12,617 nucleotides of DNA from an uncultured Spirochaetaceae bacterium (GCA_944389985.1 CALXON010000226.1:1-12617); one strand, 5' to 3'; positions 5,966 through 12,617 are shown, counted from the first letter of the stretch. A program made the numbers and translations. The notes: a model not told the origin generated them from the sequence alone.

Positions 5966-6973
5966 TCAGCCATTGACCTTCTTCATATGAGCGATGAGGT
6001 CAAGAACCTTGTTGGAGTAACCAACCTCATTGTCATACCAAGAAACGACCTTTACGAATGTGTCTGTAAGAGCGATTCCAGCCTTGGCATCGAAGATTGA
6101 TGTCCTCTTGTCGCCAAGGAAATCAGAAGATACGACAGCATCCTCTGTATAGCCGAGAACACCCTTGAGCTCGCCCTCAGAAGCTTCCTTCATGGCAGCG
6201 CAGATCTCGTCATACTTTGCAGGCTTTGCAAGGTTGACTGTGAGGTCAACGACAGAGCAGTCAAGAGTAGGAACTCTCATTGACATACCTGTGAGCTTGC
6301 CGTTGAGAGCAGGGATGACCTTGCCTACAGCCTTTGCAGCACCAGTTGAAGACGGGATGATGTTGCCGGAAGCAGCGCGTCCGCCTCTCCAGTCCTTCAT
6401 TGAAGGTCCGTCAACTGTCTTCTGTGTAGCTGTTGTTGAGTGAACAGTTGTCATGAGACCGTCAACGATACCGAACTTGTCATTGAGGACCTTTGCGATA
6501 GGAGCAAGACAGTTTGTCGTGCAGGATGCGTTGGAAACGAACTGTGTTCCCTTGACATATGTGTTCTCGTTTACACCAACGACGAACATCGGTGTGTCGT
6601 CCTTTGAAGGAGCTGACATGACGACATACTTCGCACCAGCGTTGATATGAGCCTGTGCCTTCTCCTTTGTGAGGAAGAGACCTGTTGACTCGACGACGTA
6701 CTCAGCACCGACCTCGTCCCACTTGAGCTCGTTAGGATCCTTGCATGCTGTTACGCGGATTGCCTTTCCGTTGACAATGAGCTGTGACTTCTCGACATCA
6801 GCCTCGATCGTGCCGTTGAACTGACCATGCATTGTGTCATACTTGAGCATGTAAGCAAGGTAATCTACCGGGCAGAGGTCATTAATACCAACAATCTCAA
6901 CATCCGTGCGCTCCATAGCTGCGCGGAAAACGAAACGACCGATTCTTCCGAATCCATTGATTCCGACTTTCAT
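5966..6973 (-). CDS. gap: Glyceraldehyde-3-phosphate dehydrogenase, type I (NAD-dependent)
   Basis: A 335-residue glycolytic dehydrogenase that forms 1,3-bisphosphoglycerate from glyceraldehyde 3-phosphate. The Rossmann start is INGFGRIGR (5-13), and D32 in NDL points to NAD rather than NADP. The catalytic cysteine is C151 in SNASCTTNC and the partner histidine is H178 in TVHSTTATQ. The stretches KTVDGPSMKDWRGGR and NIIPSSTGAAKAVGKV match the E. coli GapA/eukaryote-like branch. The ATG has AAGGAG eight bases upstream. An AT-rich region of 143 bases with two candidate promoters precedes it, as expected for a highly expressed gene. Two stem-loops lie between it and pgk, so a monocistronic gap message plus some read-through is likely. 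Confidence 0.98.
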   Translation of the reverse strand: MKVGINGFGRIGRFVFRAAMERTDVEIVGINDLCPVDYLAYMLKYDTMHGQFNGTIEADVEKSQLIVNGKAIRVTACKDPNELKWDEVGAEYVVESTGLFLTKEKAQAHINAGAKYVVMSAPSKDDTPMFVVGVNENTYVKGTQFVSNASCTTNCLAPIAKVLNDKFGIVDGLMTTVHSTTATQKTVDGPSMKDWRGGRAASGNIIPSSTGAAKAVGKVIPALNGKLTGMSMRVPTLDCSVVDLTVNLAKPAKYDEICAAMKEASEGELKGVLGYTEDAVVSSDFLGDKRTSIFDAKAGIALTDTFVKVVSWYDNEVGYSNKVLDLIAHMKKVNG

Positions 6974-7006
6974 CTGTTTTTCTCCTTATGATCGTTCAGC
7001 ACAATC

Positions 7007-7020
7007 GATAAATTCTTATC
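7007..7020 (-). other. Small dyad in the gap leader
   Basis: GATAA (7007-7011) and TTATC (7016-7020) form a perfect five-pair inverted repeat with a four-base centre. If transcription starts about seven bases past the -10 box at 7034-7039, this lies close to the 5' end of the gap message and could act as a 5' stabilising stem. The stem is AT-rich and weak. Confidence 0.3.
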
Positions 7021-7033
7021 AGATATCACCCGG

Positions 7034-7062
7034 AAGATACCATTTTATATGAAAAATGGCAA
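7034..7062 (-). promoter_or_regulatory. Candidate proximal promoter of gap, with a dyad in the spacer
   Basis: On the minus strand TTGCCA (7057-7062, five of six to consensus) and TATCTT (7034-7039, four of six) are 17 bases apart. Transcription would start near 7027, giving a leader of about 53 bases. An inverted repeat CCATTTT/AAAATGG (7040-7046 and 7053-7059) fills the spacer and runs into the -35 box, a position typical for an operator. Confidence 0.55.
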
Positions 7063-7084
7063 CCGAGGACCATCCATTACAAAT

Positions 7085-7113
7085 AATATAATACCTGCAA
7101 GGTATTTTGTCAC
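7085..7113 (-). promoter_or_regulatory. Candidate distal promoter of gap, with a dyad in the spacer
   Basis: On the minus strand GTGACA (7108-7113) and TATATT (7085-7090), each five of six to consensus, are exactly 17 bases apart. The inverted repeat AATACC/GGTATT with a five-base centre (7090-7106) occupies nearly the whole spacer. The -35 box lies just before the IMP dehydrogenase stop codon. The dyad could alternatively be a weak terminator for that gene, since ATATTATTT follows it, but the stem has only two GC pairs. Confidence 0.5.
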
Positions 7114-7116
7114 TCA

Positions 7117-8628
7117 CTAGCCTTTTGTATCTATCTGAAGTTTGTCCTTCAGTATGACATCATGGGCACCACCCTCGATGATCGATGTCGGTGAGACGAT
7201 CGTGAGCTTCGCCTTGGATCTGAACTCCTCCAGACTCAGCGCTCCGCAGTTGCACATCGTCGACTTGATCTTCGACACGGTAAGGGCGACGTTGTCCTTC
7301 AGCGGGCCTGCGTATGGAACATATGAGTCCACTCCCTCAGGGAAGGATAGCTTCCTGTCCCCGCCGAGATCGTAGCGCTGCCAGTTCCTCGCCCTCTGGG
7401 AACCCTCACCCCAGTACTCCTTGAGGTAGTTTCCGTTGATGTTGACAAGTGCCGACGGAGACTCATCGAAACGTGCGAAATAGCGGCCGAGCATCACGAA
7501 GTCAGCGCCCATGGTAAGTGCTATCGTCATATGATAGTCAAAGACTATTCCTCCATCTGAACAGACAGGGATATATACACCTGTCCTGTCATAGTACTCA
7601 TCCCTGGCTTTCACGACATCGATGAGAGCTGAGGCCTGTCCCCTTCCGATACCCTTTGTCTCCCTTGTTATGCAGATCGAACCTCCGCCTATTCCGACCT
7701 TGATGAAGTCGGCACCTGCATCTGCGAGGAAGCGGAAGCCGTCACCGTCAACGACATTTCCAGCTCCGACCCTGACGCTCTCGCCATACTTGCTGCGGAT
7801 CCATGAGAGGGTCCTCTTCTGCCATTCCGAGAATCCTTCGGAGGAGTCTATGCAGAGCACATCGACACCTGCATCGACAAGAGCCGGCACCCTCTCCTCA
7901 TAATCCCTAGTATTGATTCCCGCTCCGACGATGTACCTCTTTCTGGAATCGAGAAGCTCAAGGGGATTCTCCTTGTGTGCCGAGTAGTCCTTCCGGAAGA
8001 CGAGTGAGACAAGGTTTTCATTCTTATCGAGGATGGGAAGCTGGTTGAGCTTGTGCTCCCAGATTATGTCATTGGCCTCGGAAAGGGTTATACCCTCATT
8101 TCCGTAGATGATCTTCGAGACAGGTGTCATGAATGATGAGACAGGCTCATCCTCGCTCATTCTCGATATACGGTAATCGCGGGATGTGACGACACCCTCA
8201 AGTCTGCCTGTTGCCGATCCGTCCGATGTGATCGCGATAGTCGAGTGTCCTGTCTTCCTTGTCAGCTCAAGCACATCATGGAGGGTGCTGTCAGGACGGA
8301 GGTTGCTGTCCGACTCGACGAATCCGGCCTTGTATGCCTTGACCCTCCTGACCATGGCAGCCTCGTTCTCGATGCTCTGGGAACCGTAGATGAACGCGAC
8401 GCCTCCCTCTCTTGCGAGGGCCTCGGCCATGCGCTCACCTGAGACTGACTGCATTATGGCGCTGACCATCGGTATGTTCAGTGATATGGCGCTCTCCTCA
8501 CCCTTTCTGAATTTCACGAGAGGTGTGCGGAGGGAAACGTTTGAAGGTATGCATTCCGAAGAGGAATATCCGGGAACGAGCAGGTACTCGCTGAATGTCC
8601 TTGAAAGCTCATCAAAGAAAAAAGCCAT
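7117..8628 (-). CDS. guaB: Inosine-5'-monophosphate dehydrogenase, Tritrichomonas foetus-like
   Basis: Oxidises IMP to XMP with NAD, the committed step to GMP. From the ATG at 8628, which has AAGGAG seven bases upstream, the protein has 503 residues: half-barrel, two CBS domains (about 103-215), then the rest of the barrel. The catalytic cysteine is C319 in GGGSICITRETKG, where most bacterial enzymes have GPGSICTTR. The flap carries the Arg-Tyr dyad R418-Y419 in ARNWQRYDLGG. D261, K310, R382 and E431 are also present. These numbers coincide with those I recall for the 503-residue enzyme of the protozoan T. foetus, so the two are collinear. The frame stays open upstream to an ATG at 8709, but that would overlap the preceding gene and lacks the family N-terminus. 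It is the second gene after adk and GH13 on this strand. Confidence 0.93.
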   Translation of the reverse strand: MAFFFDELSRTFSEYLLVPGYSSSECIPSNVSLRTPLVKFRKGEESAISLNIPMVSAIMQSVSGERMAEALAREGGVAFIYGSQSIENEAAMVRRVKAYKAGFVESDSNLRPDSTLHDVLELTRKTGHSTIAITSDGSATGRLEGVVTSRDYRISRMSEDEPVSSFMTPVSKIIYGNEGITLSEANDIIWEHKLNQLPILDKNENLVSLVFRKDYSAHKENPLELLDSRKRYIVGAGINTRDYEERVPALVDAGVDVLCIDSSEGFSEWQKRTLSWIRSKYGESVRVGAGNVVDGDGFRFLADAGADFIKVGIGGGSICITRETKGIGRGQASALIDVVKARDEYYDRTGVYIPVCSDGGIVFDYHMTIALTMGADFVMLGRYFARFDESPSALVNINGNYLKEYWGEGSQRARNWQRYDLGGDRKLSFPEGVDSYVPYAGPLKDNVALTVSKIKSTMCNCGALSLEEFRSKAKLTIVSPTSIIEGGAHDVILKDKLQIDTKG

Positions 8629-8658
8629 GGATTGTCTCCTTGGCCTATTATTTATCTC

Positions 8659-8699
8659 AAAAACTCCGGATTGTTGCAACACCTCAGCTTCTCTCCGGA
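8659..8699 (-). terminator. Possible weak terminator spanning the end of the GH13 gene
   Basis: Two copies of TCCGGA (8665-8670 and 8694-8699) can pair as a six-base stem, and TTTTT (8659-8663) follows on the minus strand after one G. The loop is 23 bases and contains the palindrome TGTTGCAACA (8672-8681). The upstream arm lies inside the last codons of the GH13 gene. Both hexamers are self-complementary, so the pairing could be chance. Confidence 0.3.
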
Positions 8700-10558
8700 A
8701 CAGGTGCATCCGTAAGGTAGAGAACAGCGCTTCCTGATGCAGGAAGCCTCACTTCCATATGTCCTCCTGAGATGCCCACATCAGCGTTTCCTGCAAGCAC
8801 AGAGACATTTCTGGAAGGAAGCGGGAAGAGCGGAATGCTGACGTGACGCCCACGCCTGCATCTGTTGATAACGGCAACCGCAGCCTGTCCCCTTCCTATA
8901 CGCATCAGAGTAAACGCCTCATTATCCAGAGCCTCTGCATGGAACGCGGAATACGGGAAGAACGGCATTGATCTCAGAGCAGCCATCTTCCTGTAGATTT
9001 CCATTCTCTTCCTGTTCCATTTCTCCTCATCCCAGCACATCGGATACCTTGCTCCCTCAGGAGATCCCATACGCCCGTCAATCCCGGTCTCATCACCATA
9101 GTAGACTGACGGCATACCGGGCAGCATGAAGAGAGCCATGACAGCACCCTCATAGAGTGCTTCATCCATCACCATCGCATTTGAGTGGAGACGGGGTGTG
9201 TCATGTGAGTCGAAGAGATTAATCTGGAAGAACGCCATCTGATCAGGAAGTGATCCTATTCTCTCCGTGAGTGCCGAGACAACCTCCTCCCCTGTCCATT
9301 CTGCTTCCCTCTCAGGATCGAAGCCCCAGCCGGGGTTGAGGAATCTGTCACGCTCCCCCATCCAGCTTCTGATGATGCGTCCCGATCCGAAGTAGTTCAT
9401 CGTACCGTCCCACATGTCACCGGAAAGGTAGTCACCGGAATCATCCCAGTCCTCCCCGACGATATAGAGGTCATGCTTTATCTCCTTTAGTGAACGTCTG
9501 ACCTCCCTCCATATCTCATGCGAGAGCTGTGTCTTCCCGCTTCTTCCGACCTCTGCCGCGACATCGAGCCGCCAGCCGTCTATACCGAACGGAGGACGGA
9601 TGAAGCGCTGCATCGCTGAATCAGGTGCGCGGTAGATCAGATCCCGGAGTTTCTGTGATCTGTAATCAAGCTCAGGAAGTGTCCTGACATTCCACCAGTA
9701 CTTTATCTGGCCGTTATCATCATGCGCATAGAAAGATGCCTCCTCTGAAGAGGGATCTTCAACAGCCTTCCTGTACCATTCATTGTCGATACCTGTATGG
9801 TTTATGGAGATGTCGAGGATCACACGGATGCAATGGCTGTGGAGTACTGAGATCATTTTCGAGAGCGCCTCATCACCACCGAGCCTCCTGTCAACATGGA
9901 AGAAGTCAACGGCATCATATCTGTGGACAGTCCTCGCATCATTCACAGGATTGAGATAGACGGCAGTAACACCGAGAGACTCGAGGTACTCAGCCTTCTC
10001 CGCAATACCCATGAGGTCTCCTCCGTAGAAGTCCAGACATCTCGCGCTCTCATAGTCTTTCGGAGGATCGTTCCAGTCAGGTGCGGAGACAATGCCGCCG
10101 TCATACTCATACTCTCCGCTGACCGCCCTTCGGGAGGTTCCTGAGGAGAAGAATCTGTCAGGGAATATCTGATAACATGTCGATTCTGCAACCCAGCGTG
10201 GGAAATCAGCAGACGGAAGGATGGAAAAACGCGCTGTGAGCGGAGGAACACTTCTCGTTATTCCTTTCTTTGAATAGTAATAGCTTCTGCCCTGTGTGAA
10301 GAATGCGAAGTAGTATCTGAAAGGCTCATCAGAATCAGGAACTGTGCATCTTCCTGTGTATCTCTGATAGCCGTTGGTCATTCCGTTCTCATCCATCCGG
10401 TATGACCATGTGTTGCCCGAACTGCTGTCCGCGAAGAGAAGCACTCCGTCAGGACGCCCGGAGAAGAGTATCGAGAGCTCGACATCACCGCCACGCCCGG
10501 GGAAAAGAGGAGTTACGAAAAGATCTGAATAGGATGAGAATGCCTTAATGGTCAACAT
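8684..10558 (-). CDS. GH13 alpha-amylase-family glycosidase (neopullulanase/cyclomaltodextrinase-like)
   Basis: A 624-residue enzyme with no signal peptide, so probably cytoplasmic. Residues 1 to about 115 form a beta-rich N-terminal domain like the CBM34 domain of neopullulanases. The barrel begins at STCYQIFPDRF (126-136). The four GH13 regions are clear: DISINH (249-254), GWRLDVAAEV with nucleophile D332, IVGEDWDD with acid/base E369, and LFDSHDTPR with D453. MGSPEGARYPMCWD (497-510) resembles the matching segment of cyclomaltodextrinases. A beta-sandwich domain closes the protein. The family cleaves alpha-1,4 links in maltodextrins, cyclodextrins or pullulan; the precise substrate is not readable. 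The start ATG follows GAGGCGGCAT, whose ribosome site is part of a hairpin (10561-10595). Products would feed the glycolytic genes nearby. Confidence 0.88.
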   Translation of the reverse strand: MLTIKAFSSYSDLFVTPLFPGRGGDVELSILFSGRPDGVLLFADSSSGNTWSYRMDENGMTNGYQRYTGRCTVPDSDEPFRYYFAFFTQGRSYYYSKKGITRSVPPLTARFSILPSADFPRWVAESTCYQIFPDRFFSSGTSRRAVSGEYEYDGGIVSAPDWNDPPKDYESARCLDFYGGDLMGIAEKAEYLESLGVTAVYLNPVNDARTVHRYDAVDFFHVDRRLGGDEALSKMISVLHSHCIRVILDISINHTGIDNEWYRKAVEDPSSEEASFYAHDDNGQIKYWWNVRTLPELDYRSQKLRDLIYRAPDSAMQRFIRPPFGIDGWRLDVAAEVGRSGKTQLSHEIWREVRRSLKEIKHDLYIVGEDWDDSGDYLSGDMWDGTMNYFGSGRIIRSWMGERDRFLNPGWGFDPEREAEWTGEEVVSALTERIGSLPDQMAFFQINLFDSHDTPRLHSNAMVMDEALYEGAVMALFMLPGMPSVYYGDETGIDGRMGSPEGARYPMCWDEEKWNRKRMEIYRKMAALRSMPFFPYSAFHAEALDNEAFTLMRIGRGQAAVAVINRCRRGRHVSIPLFPLPSRNVSVLAGNADVGISGGHMEVRLPASGSAVLYLTDAPVPERS

Positions 10559-10560
10559 AT

Positions 10561-10595
10561 GCCGCCTCAGGCATCATTATATCACCTGAAGCGGC
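10561..10595 (-). promoter_or_regulatory. Hairpin covering the GH13 ribosome site, with an extended -10 box in its loop
   Basis: GCCGC/GCGGC (10561-10565 and 10591-10595) and TCAGG/CCTGA (10567-10571 and 10585-10589) form a ten-pair stem with one mismatch and a 13-base loop. On the minus strand the downstream arm contains TGAGGCGG, the ribosome site for the ATG at 10558. The loop contains TGATATAAT, an extended -10 promoter element (10576-10584). No U-run follows, so it is not a standard terminator. Confidence 0.55.
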
Positions 10596-10603
10596 AGAAA
10601 TGA

Positions 10604-11233
10604 TCAGCGTCCTACTGCGCTGAGGATCGACTTGAGGACATCCTCCGGAGATACGGATGCGTCAATGTCGACAAGGAGTCCCTTCTCCTTGTAATAACCG
10701 ATGAGTGGCTCTGTGGAAGCCTTGTAGACCTCGAGACGGTGTCTGATGGCCTCTGGCTTGTCGTCATCGCGCTGGATGAGCGGCTCACCTGTCTCATCAT
10801 CGATTCCCTCTTTCTTCGGAGGATTCGTCACGATGTGGTAGATCCTGCCTGTGGACTTGCAGAGACGGCGCCCTGAAAGTCTCTTCACTATCTCCTCCTC
10901 GTCAAGGACGAAGTTGAGGACATAGTCTATATCATCAATACCGGAGAGAGCCTCGGCCTGAGCGATCGTACGCGGGAAACCGTCGAGGATGTAACCGTTT
11001 GCGGTATCATCCTTTCCGAGTCTGTCGCGGACCATCTCACATGTCACATCATCAGGAACAAGACCGCCGGAAGCCATGATGGCCTCGACCTTCTTTCCCA
11101 GCTCCGTTCCGTTCTTTATGTTCTCGCGGAAGATGTCACCTGTCGAGATATGCGGTACATAGAGCTCCTTCTTGAGAAGAGCTGCGACCGTTCCCTTTCC
11201 TGCCCCCGGAGGGCCCAAAAGCACTATGTTCAT
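10604..11233 (-). CDS. adk: Adenylate kinase
   Basis: A 209-residue long-form adenylate kinase that balances ATP, ADP and AMP in the cytoplasm. It shows the P-loop GPPGAGKGT (7-15), the AMP-site helix start ISTGDIFR (29-36), DGFPRT (84-89) and the LID domain (about 121-158) with GRIYH and NPPK. The LID of Gram-positive enzymes carries four zinc-binding cysteines; here only C125 remains, in LCKST, and the second pair is replaced by DDETG, so no full zinc site exists. The ATG follows GAGGTGATTAA. The gene diverges from the TPR lipoprotein gene and is followed after 45 bases by the GH13 gene. Length and motifs are otherwise normal. Confidence 0.97.
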   Translation of the reverse strand: MNIVLLGPPGAGKGTVAALLKKELYVPHISTGDIFRENIKNGTELGKKVEAIMASGGLVPDDVTCEMVRDRLGKDDTANGYILDGFPRTIAQAEALSGIDDIDYVLNFVLDEEEIVKRLSGRRLCKSTGRIYHIVTNPPKKEGIDDETGEPLIQRDDDKPEAIRHRLEVYKASTEPLIGYYKEKGLLVDIDASVSPEDVLKSILSAVGR

Positions 11234-11251
11234 TTAATCACCTCAGAGGAG

Positions 11252-11275
11252 AGTATAGCAGAAGAGAAGATTATA
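11252..11275 (-). promoter_or_regulatory. Candidate -10 boxes upstream of adk
   Basis: Two minus-strand boxes lie in the adk upstream region: a perfect TATAAT at 11270-11275 and TATACT at 11252-11257. Neither has a good -35 match at 16-18 bases. The first would give a leader of about 30 bases, the second about 12. Confidence 0.35.
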
Positions 11276-11284
11276 TTCATCTGA

Positions 11285-11313
11285 TTGATTCATGGAGCGC
11301 AATCGAATACCAT
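11285..11313 (+). promoter_or_regulatory. Candidate promoter of the TPR lipoprotein gene
   Basis: TTGATT (11285-11290) and TACCAT (11308-11313), each four of six to consensus, are 17 bases apart. The predicted start of transcription falls at or next to the A of the ATG at 11320, and no ribosome site is visible in the preceding bases, so the message might be leaderless. An inverted repeat, ATCTGAT (11279-11285) and ATCAGAT (11312-11318), brackets the promoter. Confidence 0.35.
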
Positions 11314-11319
11314 CAGATC

Positions 11320-11949
11320 ATGCAGAGTAGAGCTGTCCTGACATCTCTCATCATCGTCCTCACTCTCATCTCGTGTGAGAGCGTGAATGTCGAGGCATAC
11401 CTTGAGGAGGGCTATGAGCTCAGCGGCGCCGATGCGGCTGCGGTGTATGAGAGAGCACTGACGGAGACCGATTCAGAGAAGATCTACTACAACCTCGCCT
11501 ACTCCTACATCGAGGCTGGAGAGTATGACAAGGCGATTGCCACTGCGACCTCAGCTCTTGAACTCTACCCGGAGATGCTCCGCTTCAGATACCTCAGGGC
11601 GTATGCATACCGCGAGACATCGAGACTTGTATCCTACGAGAGGGAACTTCAGGCCATACTTGAGGAAGACCCGGGAAACAACATGATCCGCGGACTCCTT
11701 GCAACATACTACAAGAACATGGGGCTGGACAGTAAGGCGAAGTCAGAGGCCATGGAGATACTCAGACGTGATCCCGCAGACAGCACAGCGCTTTCTGTGA
11801 TGGCAGGCTACAGCGAGTTCTATGACACGATCGACAGCGGGGAGACAACGAAAGAGGATCTGATGAAAGAAAGGCCCTGGAGCATTCCTCCAGAGCTCTA
11901 TGATCCGCTGAGGATATACCGCGGAGAAGGTCTTATAAGCTGGACCTGA
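11320..11949 (+). CDS. TPR-repeat protein, probable lipoprotein
   Basis: A 209-residue protein and the only plus-strand gene here. Residues 1-18 are a short basic then hydrophobic signal sequence ending LTLISC, a lipobox of the relaxed kind seen in spirochaetes, which would lipidate C19. At least three tetratricopeptide-like helical pairs follow, clearest at about 53-86 (YYNLAYSYIEAGEYDKAI), then 87-120 and 121-154. TPR domains usually serve as protein-binding scaffolds. The C-terminal 45 residues lack repeats and are acidic then Pro-rich. The start has no visible ribosome site. Its end overlaps the opposing rnhA gene by 17 bases, and its start diverges from adk. The specific partner is not identifiable; a periplasmic envelope role is likely. 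Confidence 0.8.
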   Translation: MQSRAVLTSLIIVLTLISCESVNVEAYLEEGYELSGADAAAVYERALTETDSEKIYYNLAYSYIEAGEYDKAIATATSALELYPEMLRFRYLRAYAYRETSRLVSYERELQAILEEDPGNNMIRGLLATYYKNMGLDSKAKSEAMEILRRDPADSTALSVMAGYSEFYDTIDSGETTKEDLMKERPWSIPPELYDPLRIYRGEGLISWT

Positions 11950-12376
11950 TCCTCTTCCACTCAGAGACTGCAAGTTCATCACACCTGTTGTTAAACTCGT
12001 TCGAAGCATGGCCCTTCACCCATATGAATGTCACGCTGTGGGTCCTTATCAGTGTGAGTATGCGCTTCCAGAGATCGGTATTGGGAACGAGCTTTCCTTT
12101 CTTCATGAATCCGGCCTTCTCCCATGTGAACACCCATCCCTTGTTCACGGAGTCCACAAGGTATTTCGAGTCAGAGTAGAGATCGACCTCACATGTTTCC
12201 TTCAGAGCCTCAAGTGAGGAGATCGCGGCCATGAGCTCCATGCGGTTGTTCGTAGTGTTCTCCTCACCTCCCGACATCTCCTTCATGTGTCCGTTGTATG
12301 AGAGTATCGCCCCCCATCCGCCTGGACCGGGATTACCTGAGCATGCACCGTCTGTGTAGATGACTACCTTCTTCAC
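11933..12376 (-). CDS. rnhA: Ribonuclease HI
   Basis: A 147-residue nuclease that cuts the RNA strand of RNA-DNA hybrids, for example Okazaki primers and R-loops. The four catalytic acids are D9 (in YTDGACSGNPGPGG), E47 (in NRMEL), D69 (in YSDSKY) and D133 (in RCDELA), with H123 in VKGHA. The basic-protrusion segment WEKAGFMKKGK (85-95) is present. Length is typical of E. coli-type RNase HI. The start is GTG at 12374-12376 and overlaps the stop of the upstream parvulin gene as GTGA, so the two are translationally coupled; AGGTG a few bases upstream is a weak ribosome site. The 3' end overlaps the opposing TPR gene by 17 bases. Confidence 0.96.
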   Translation of the reverse strand: MKKVVIYTDGACSGNPGPGGWGAILSYNGHMKEMSGGEENTTNNRMELMAAISSLEALKETCEVDLYSDSKYLVDSVNKGWVFTWEKAGFMKKGKLVPNTDLWKRILTLIRTHSVTFIWVKGHASNEFNNRCDELAVSEWKRIRSSL

Positions 12377-12617
12377 CTGACACCTGTCTTCTTGATGATA
12401 TGATAGCCGAACTGGGTCTTCACAGGCTTCGATACACTCCCTGTGGACATCTTCCTCACGGCATTCTCGAAAGCAGGAACCATCTTCCCCTCTCCGACCC
12501 AGCCGAGCTCCCCGCCCTTCGCCTTCGACGGACAGGTTGAATACTGATCCGCAAGCGATGAGAAGAACTCACCCTTCTTCACCCTCTCATAAAGCCTTTC
12601 TGCAGTAGCGGCATCCT
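12373..12617 (-). CDS. Parvulin-type peptidyl-prolyl isomerase (PpiC-like), N-terminus beyond the window
   Basis: The frame is open to the right edge, giving about 81 codons; the first visible residues are DAATAERLYERVKKGEFF. The parvulin core is clear: FSSLADQYSTCPSKAKGGEL, then GWVGEGKMVPAFENAV, and QFGYHIIKKTG near the end. It resembles the small cytoplasmic E. coli PpiC (about 93 residues) in the CPS, GG-LG and MVPAF segments, so only a short N-terminal part with the first strand (the usual HIL motif) is probably missing. A longer foldase cannot be excluded. A GTG at 12580-12582 is internal, since homology runs upstream of it. The stop overlaps the rnhA GTG by four bases. Confidence 0.85.
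   Translation of the reverse strand, partial: DAATAERLYERVKKGEFFSSLADQYSTCPSKAKGGELGWVGEGKMVPAFENAVRKMSTGSVSKPVKTQFGYHIIKKTGVR

Noticed and set aside
6974..7116. A riboswitch or Rex operator upstream of gap
   Set aside because: The predicted leader of about 53 bases is too short for known riboswitch classes I can recognise, and neither dyad matches the TTGTGA-type Rex site.
8629..8709. N-terminal extension of the IMP dehydrogenase to an ATG at 8709
   Set aside because: It would overlap the end of the GH13 gene and adds 27 residues unlike the family. The ATG at 8628 has a strong ribosome site and gives the expected 503 residues.
8390..8737. A 115-codon plus-strand frame opposite the start of IMP dehydrogenase
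   Set aside because: It is antisense to conserved barrel sequence and spans an intergenic boundary; its translation is low-quality and matches nothing.
11933..12376. rnhA as a truncated or shifted gene because it lacks an ATG
   Set aside because: A GTG start at 12374-12376 gives a full-length protein with all catalytic residues, and the GTGA overlap with the upstream stop is a normal coupling arrangement.

Overview
The window reads as an ordinary bacterial chromosome segment, most likely from a spirochaete. The main clue is the order gap-pgk-tpiA-secG on one strand. I recall the same order in Borrelia burgdorferi, and the roughly 50% GC of this DNA would suit a Sphaerochaeta-like gut or sediment relative better than Borrelia. 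A two-membrane export apparatus (SurA-like and PpiC-like parvulins, SecG, a probable lipoprotein) fits a diderm. The exact taxon is an inference; no rRNA gene is present.

Fifteen genes fill the window and all but one are on the minus strand, so transcription mostly runs from high to low coordinates. From the right edge: a parvulin cut by the window end overlaps rnhA (GTG start). The only plus-strand gene, a TPR lipoprotein (11320-11949), runs tail to tail into rnhA and diverges from adk. Next come adk, a cytoplasmic GH13 amylase-family enzyme, and an unusual IMP dehydrogenase. A regulated-looking intergenic region with two candidate promoters then leads into gap. Past a strong terminator hairpin follow pgk, tpiA and secG, and past a second hairpin comes a tightly overlapping set: flavodoxin-like gene, SurA-like chaperone, nusB, map and a purine phosphoribosyltransferase. 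The last 214 bases hold a likely terminator, two copies of a dyad repeat, a perfect minus-strand -10 box and a 15-base T run. They look like the control region of a gene beyond the left edge.

Together the genes cover lower glycolysis (gap, pgk, tpiA), use of malto-oligosaccharides (GH13), purine supply and salvage (IMPDH, phosphoribosyltransferase, adenylate kinase), protein export and envelope folding (secG, two parvulins), N-terminal methionine removal (map), transcription antitermination (nusB) and RNA-DNA hybrid removal (rnhA).

I found no mobile element, CRISPR array, tRNA, rRNA or obvious new multi-gene system. The best leads are the IMP dehydrogenase, which matches the divergent Tritrichomonas foetus enzyme residue by residue at its key positions, and several intergenic RNA or DNA structures placed exactly where they could set the relative output of neighbouring genes.
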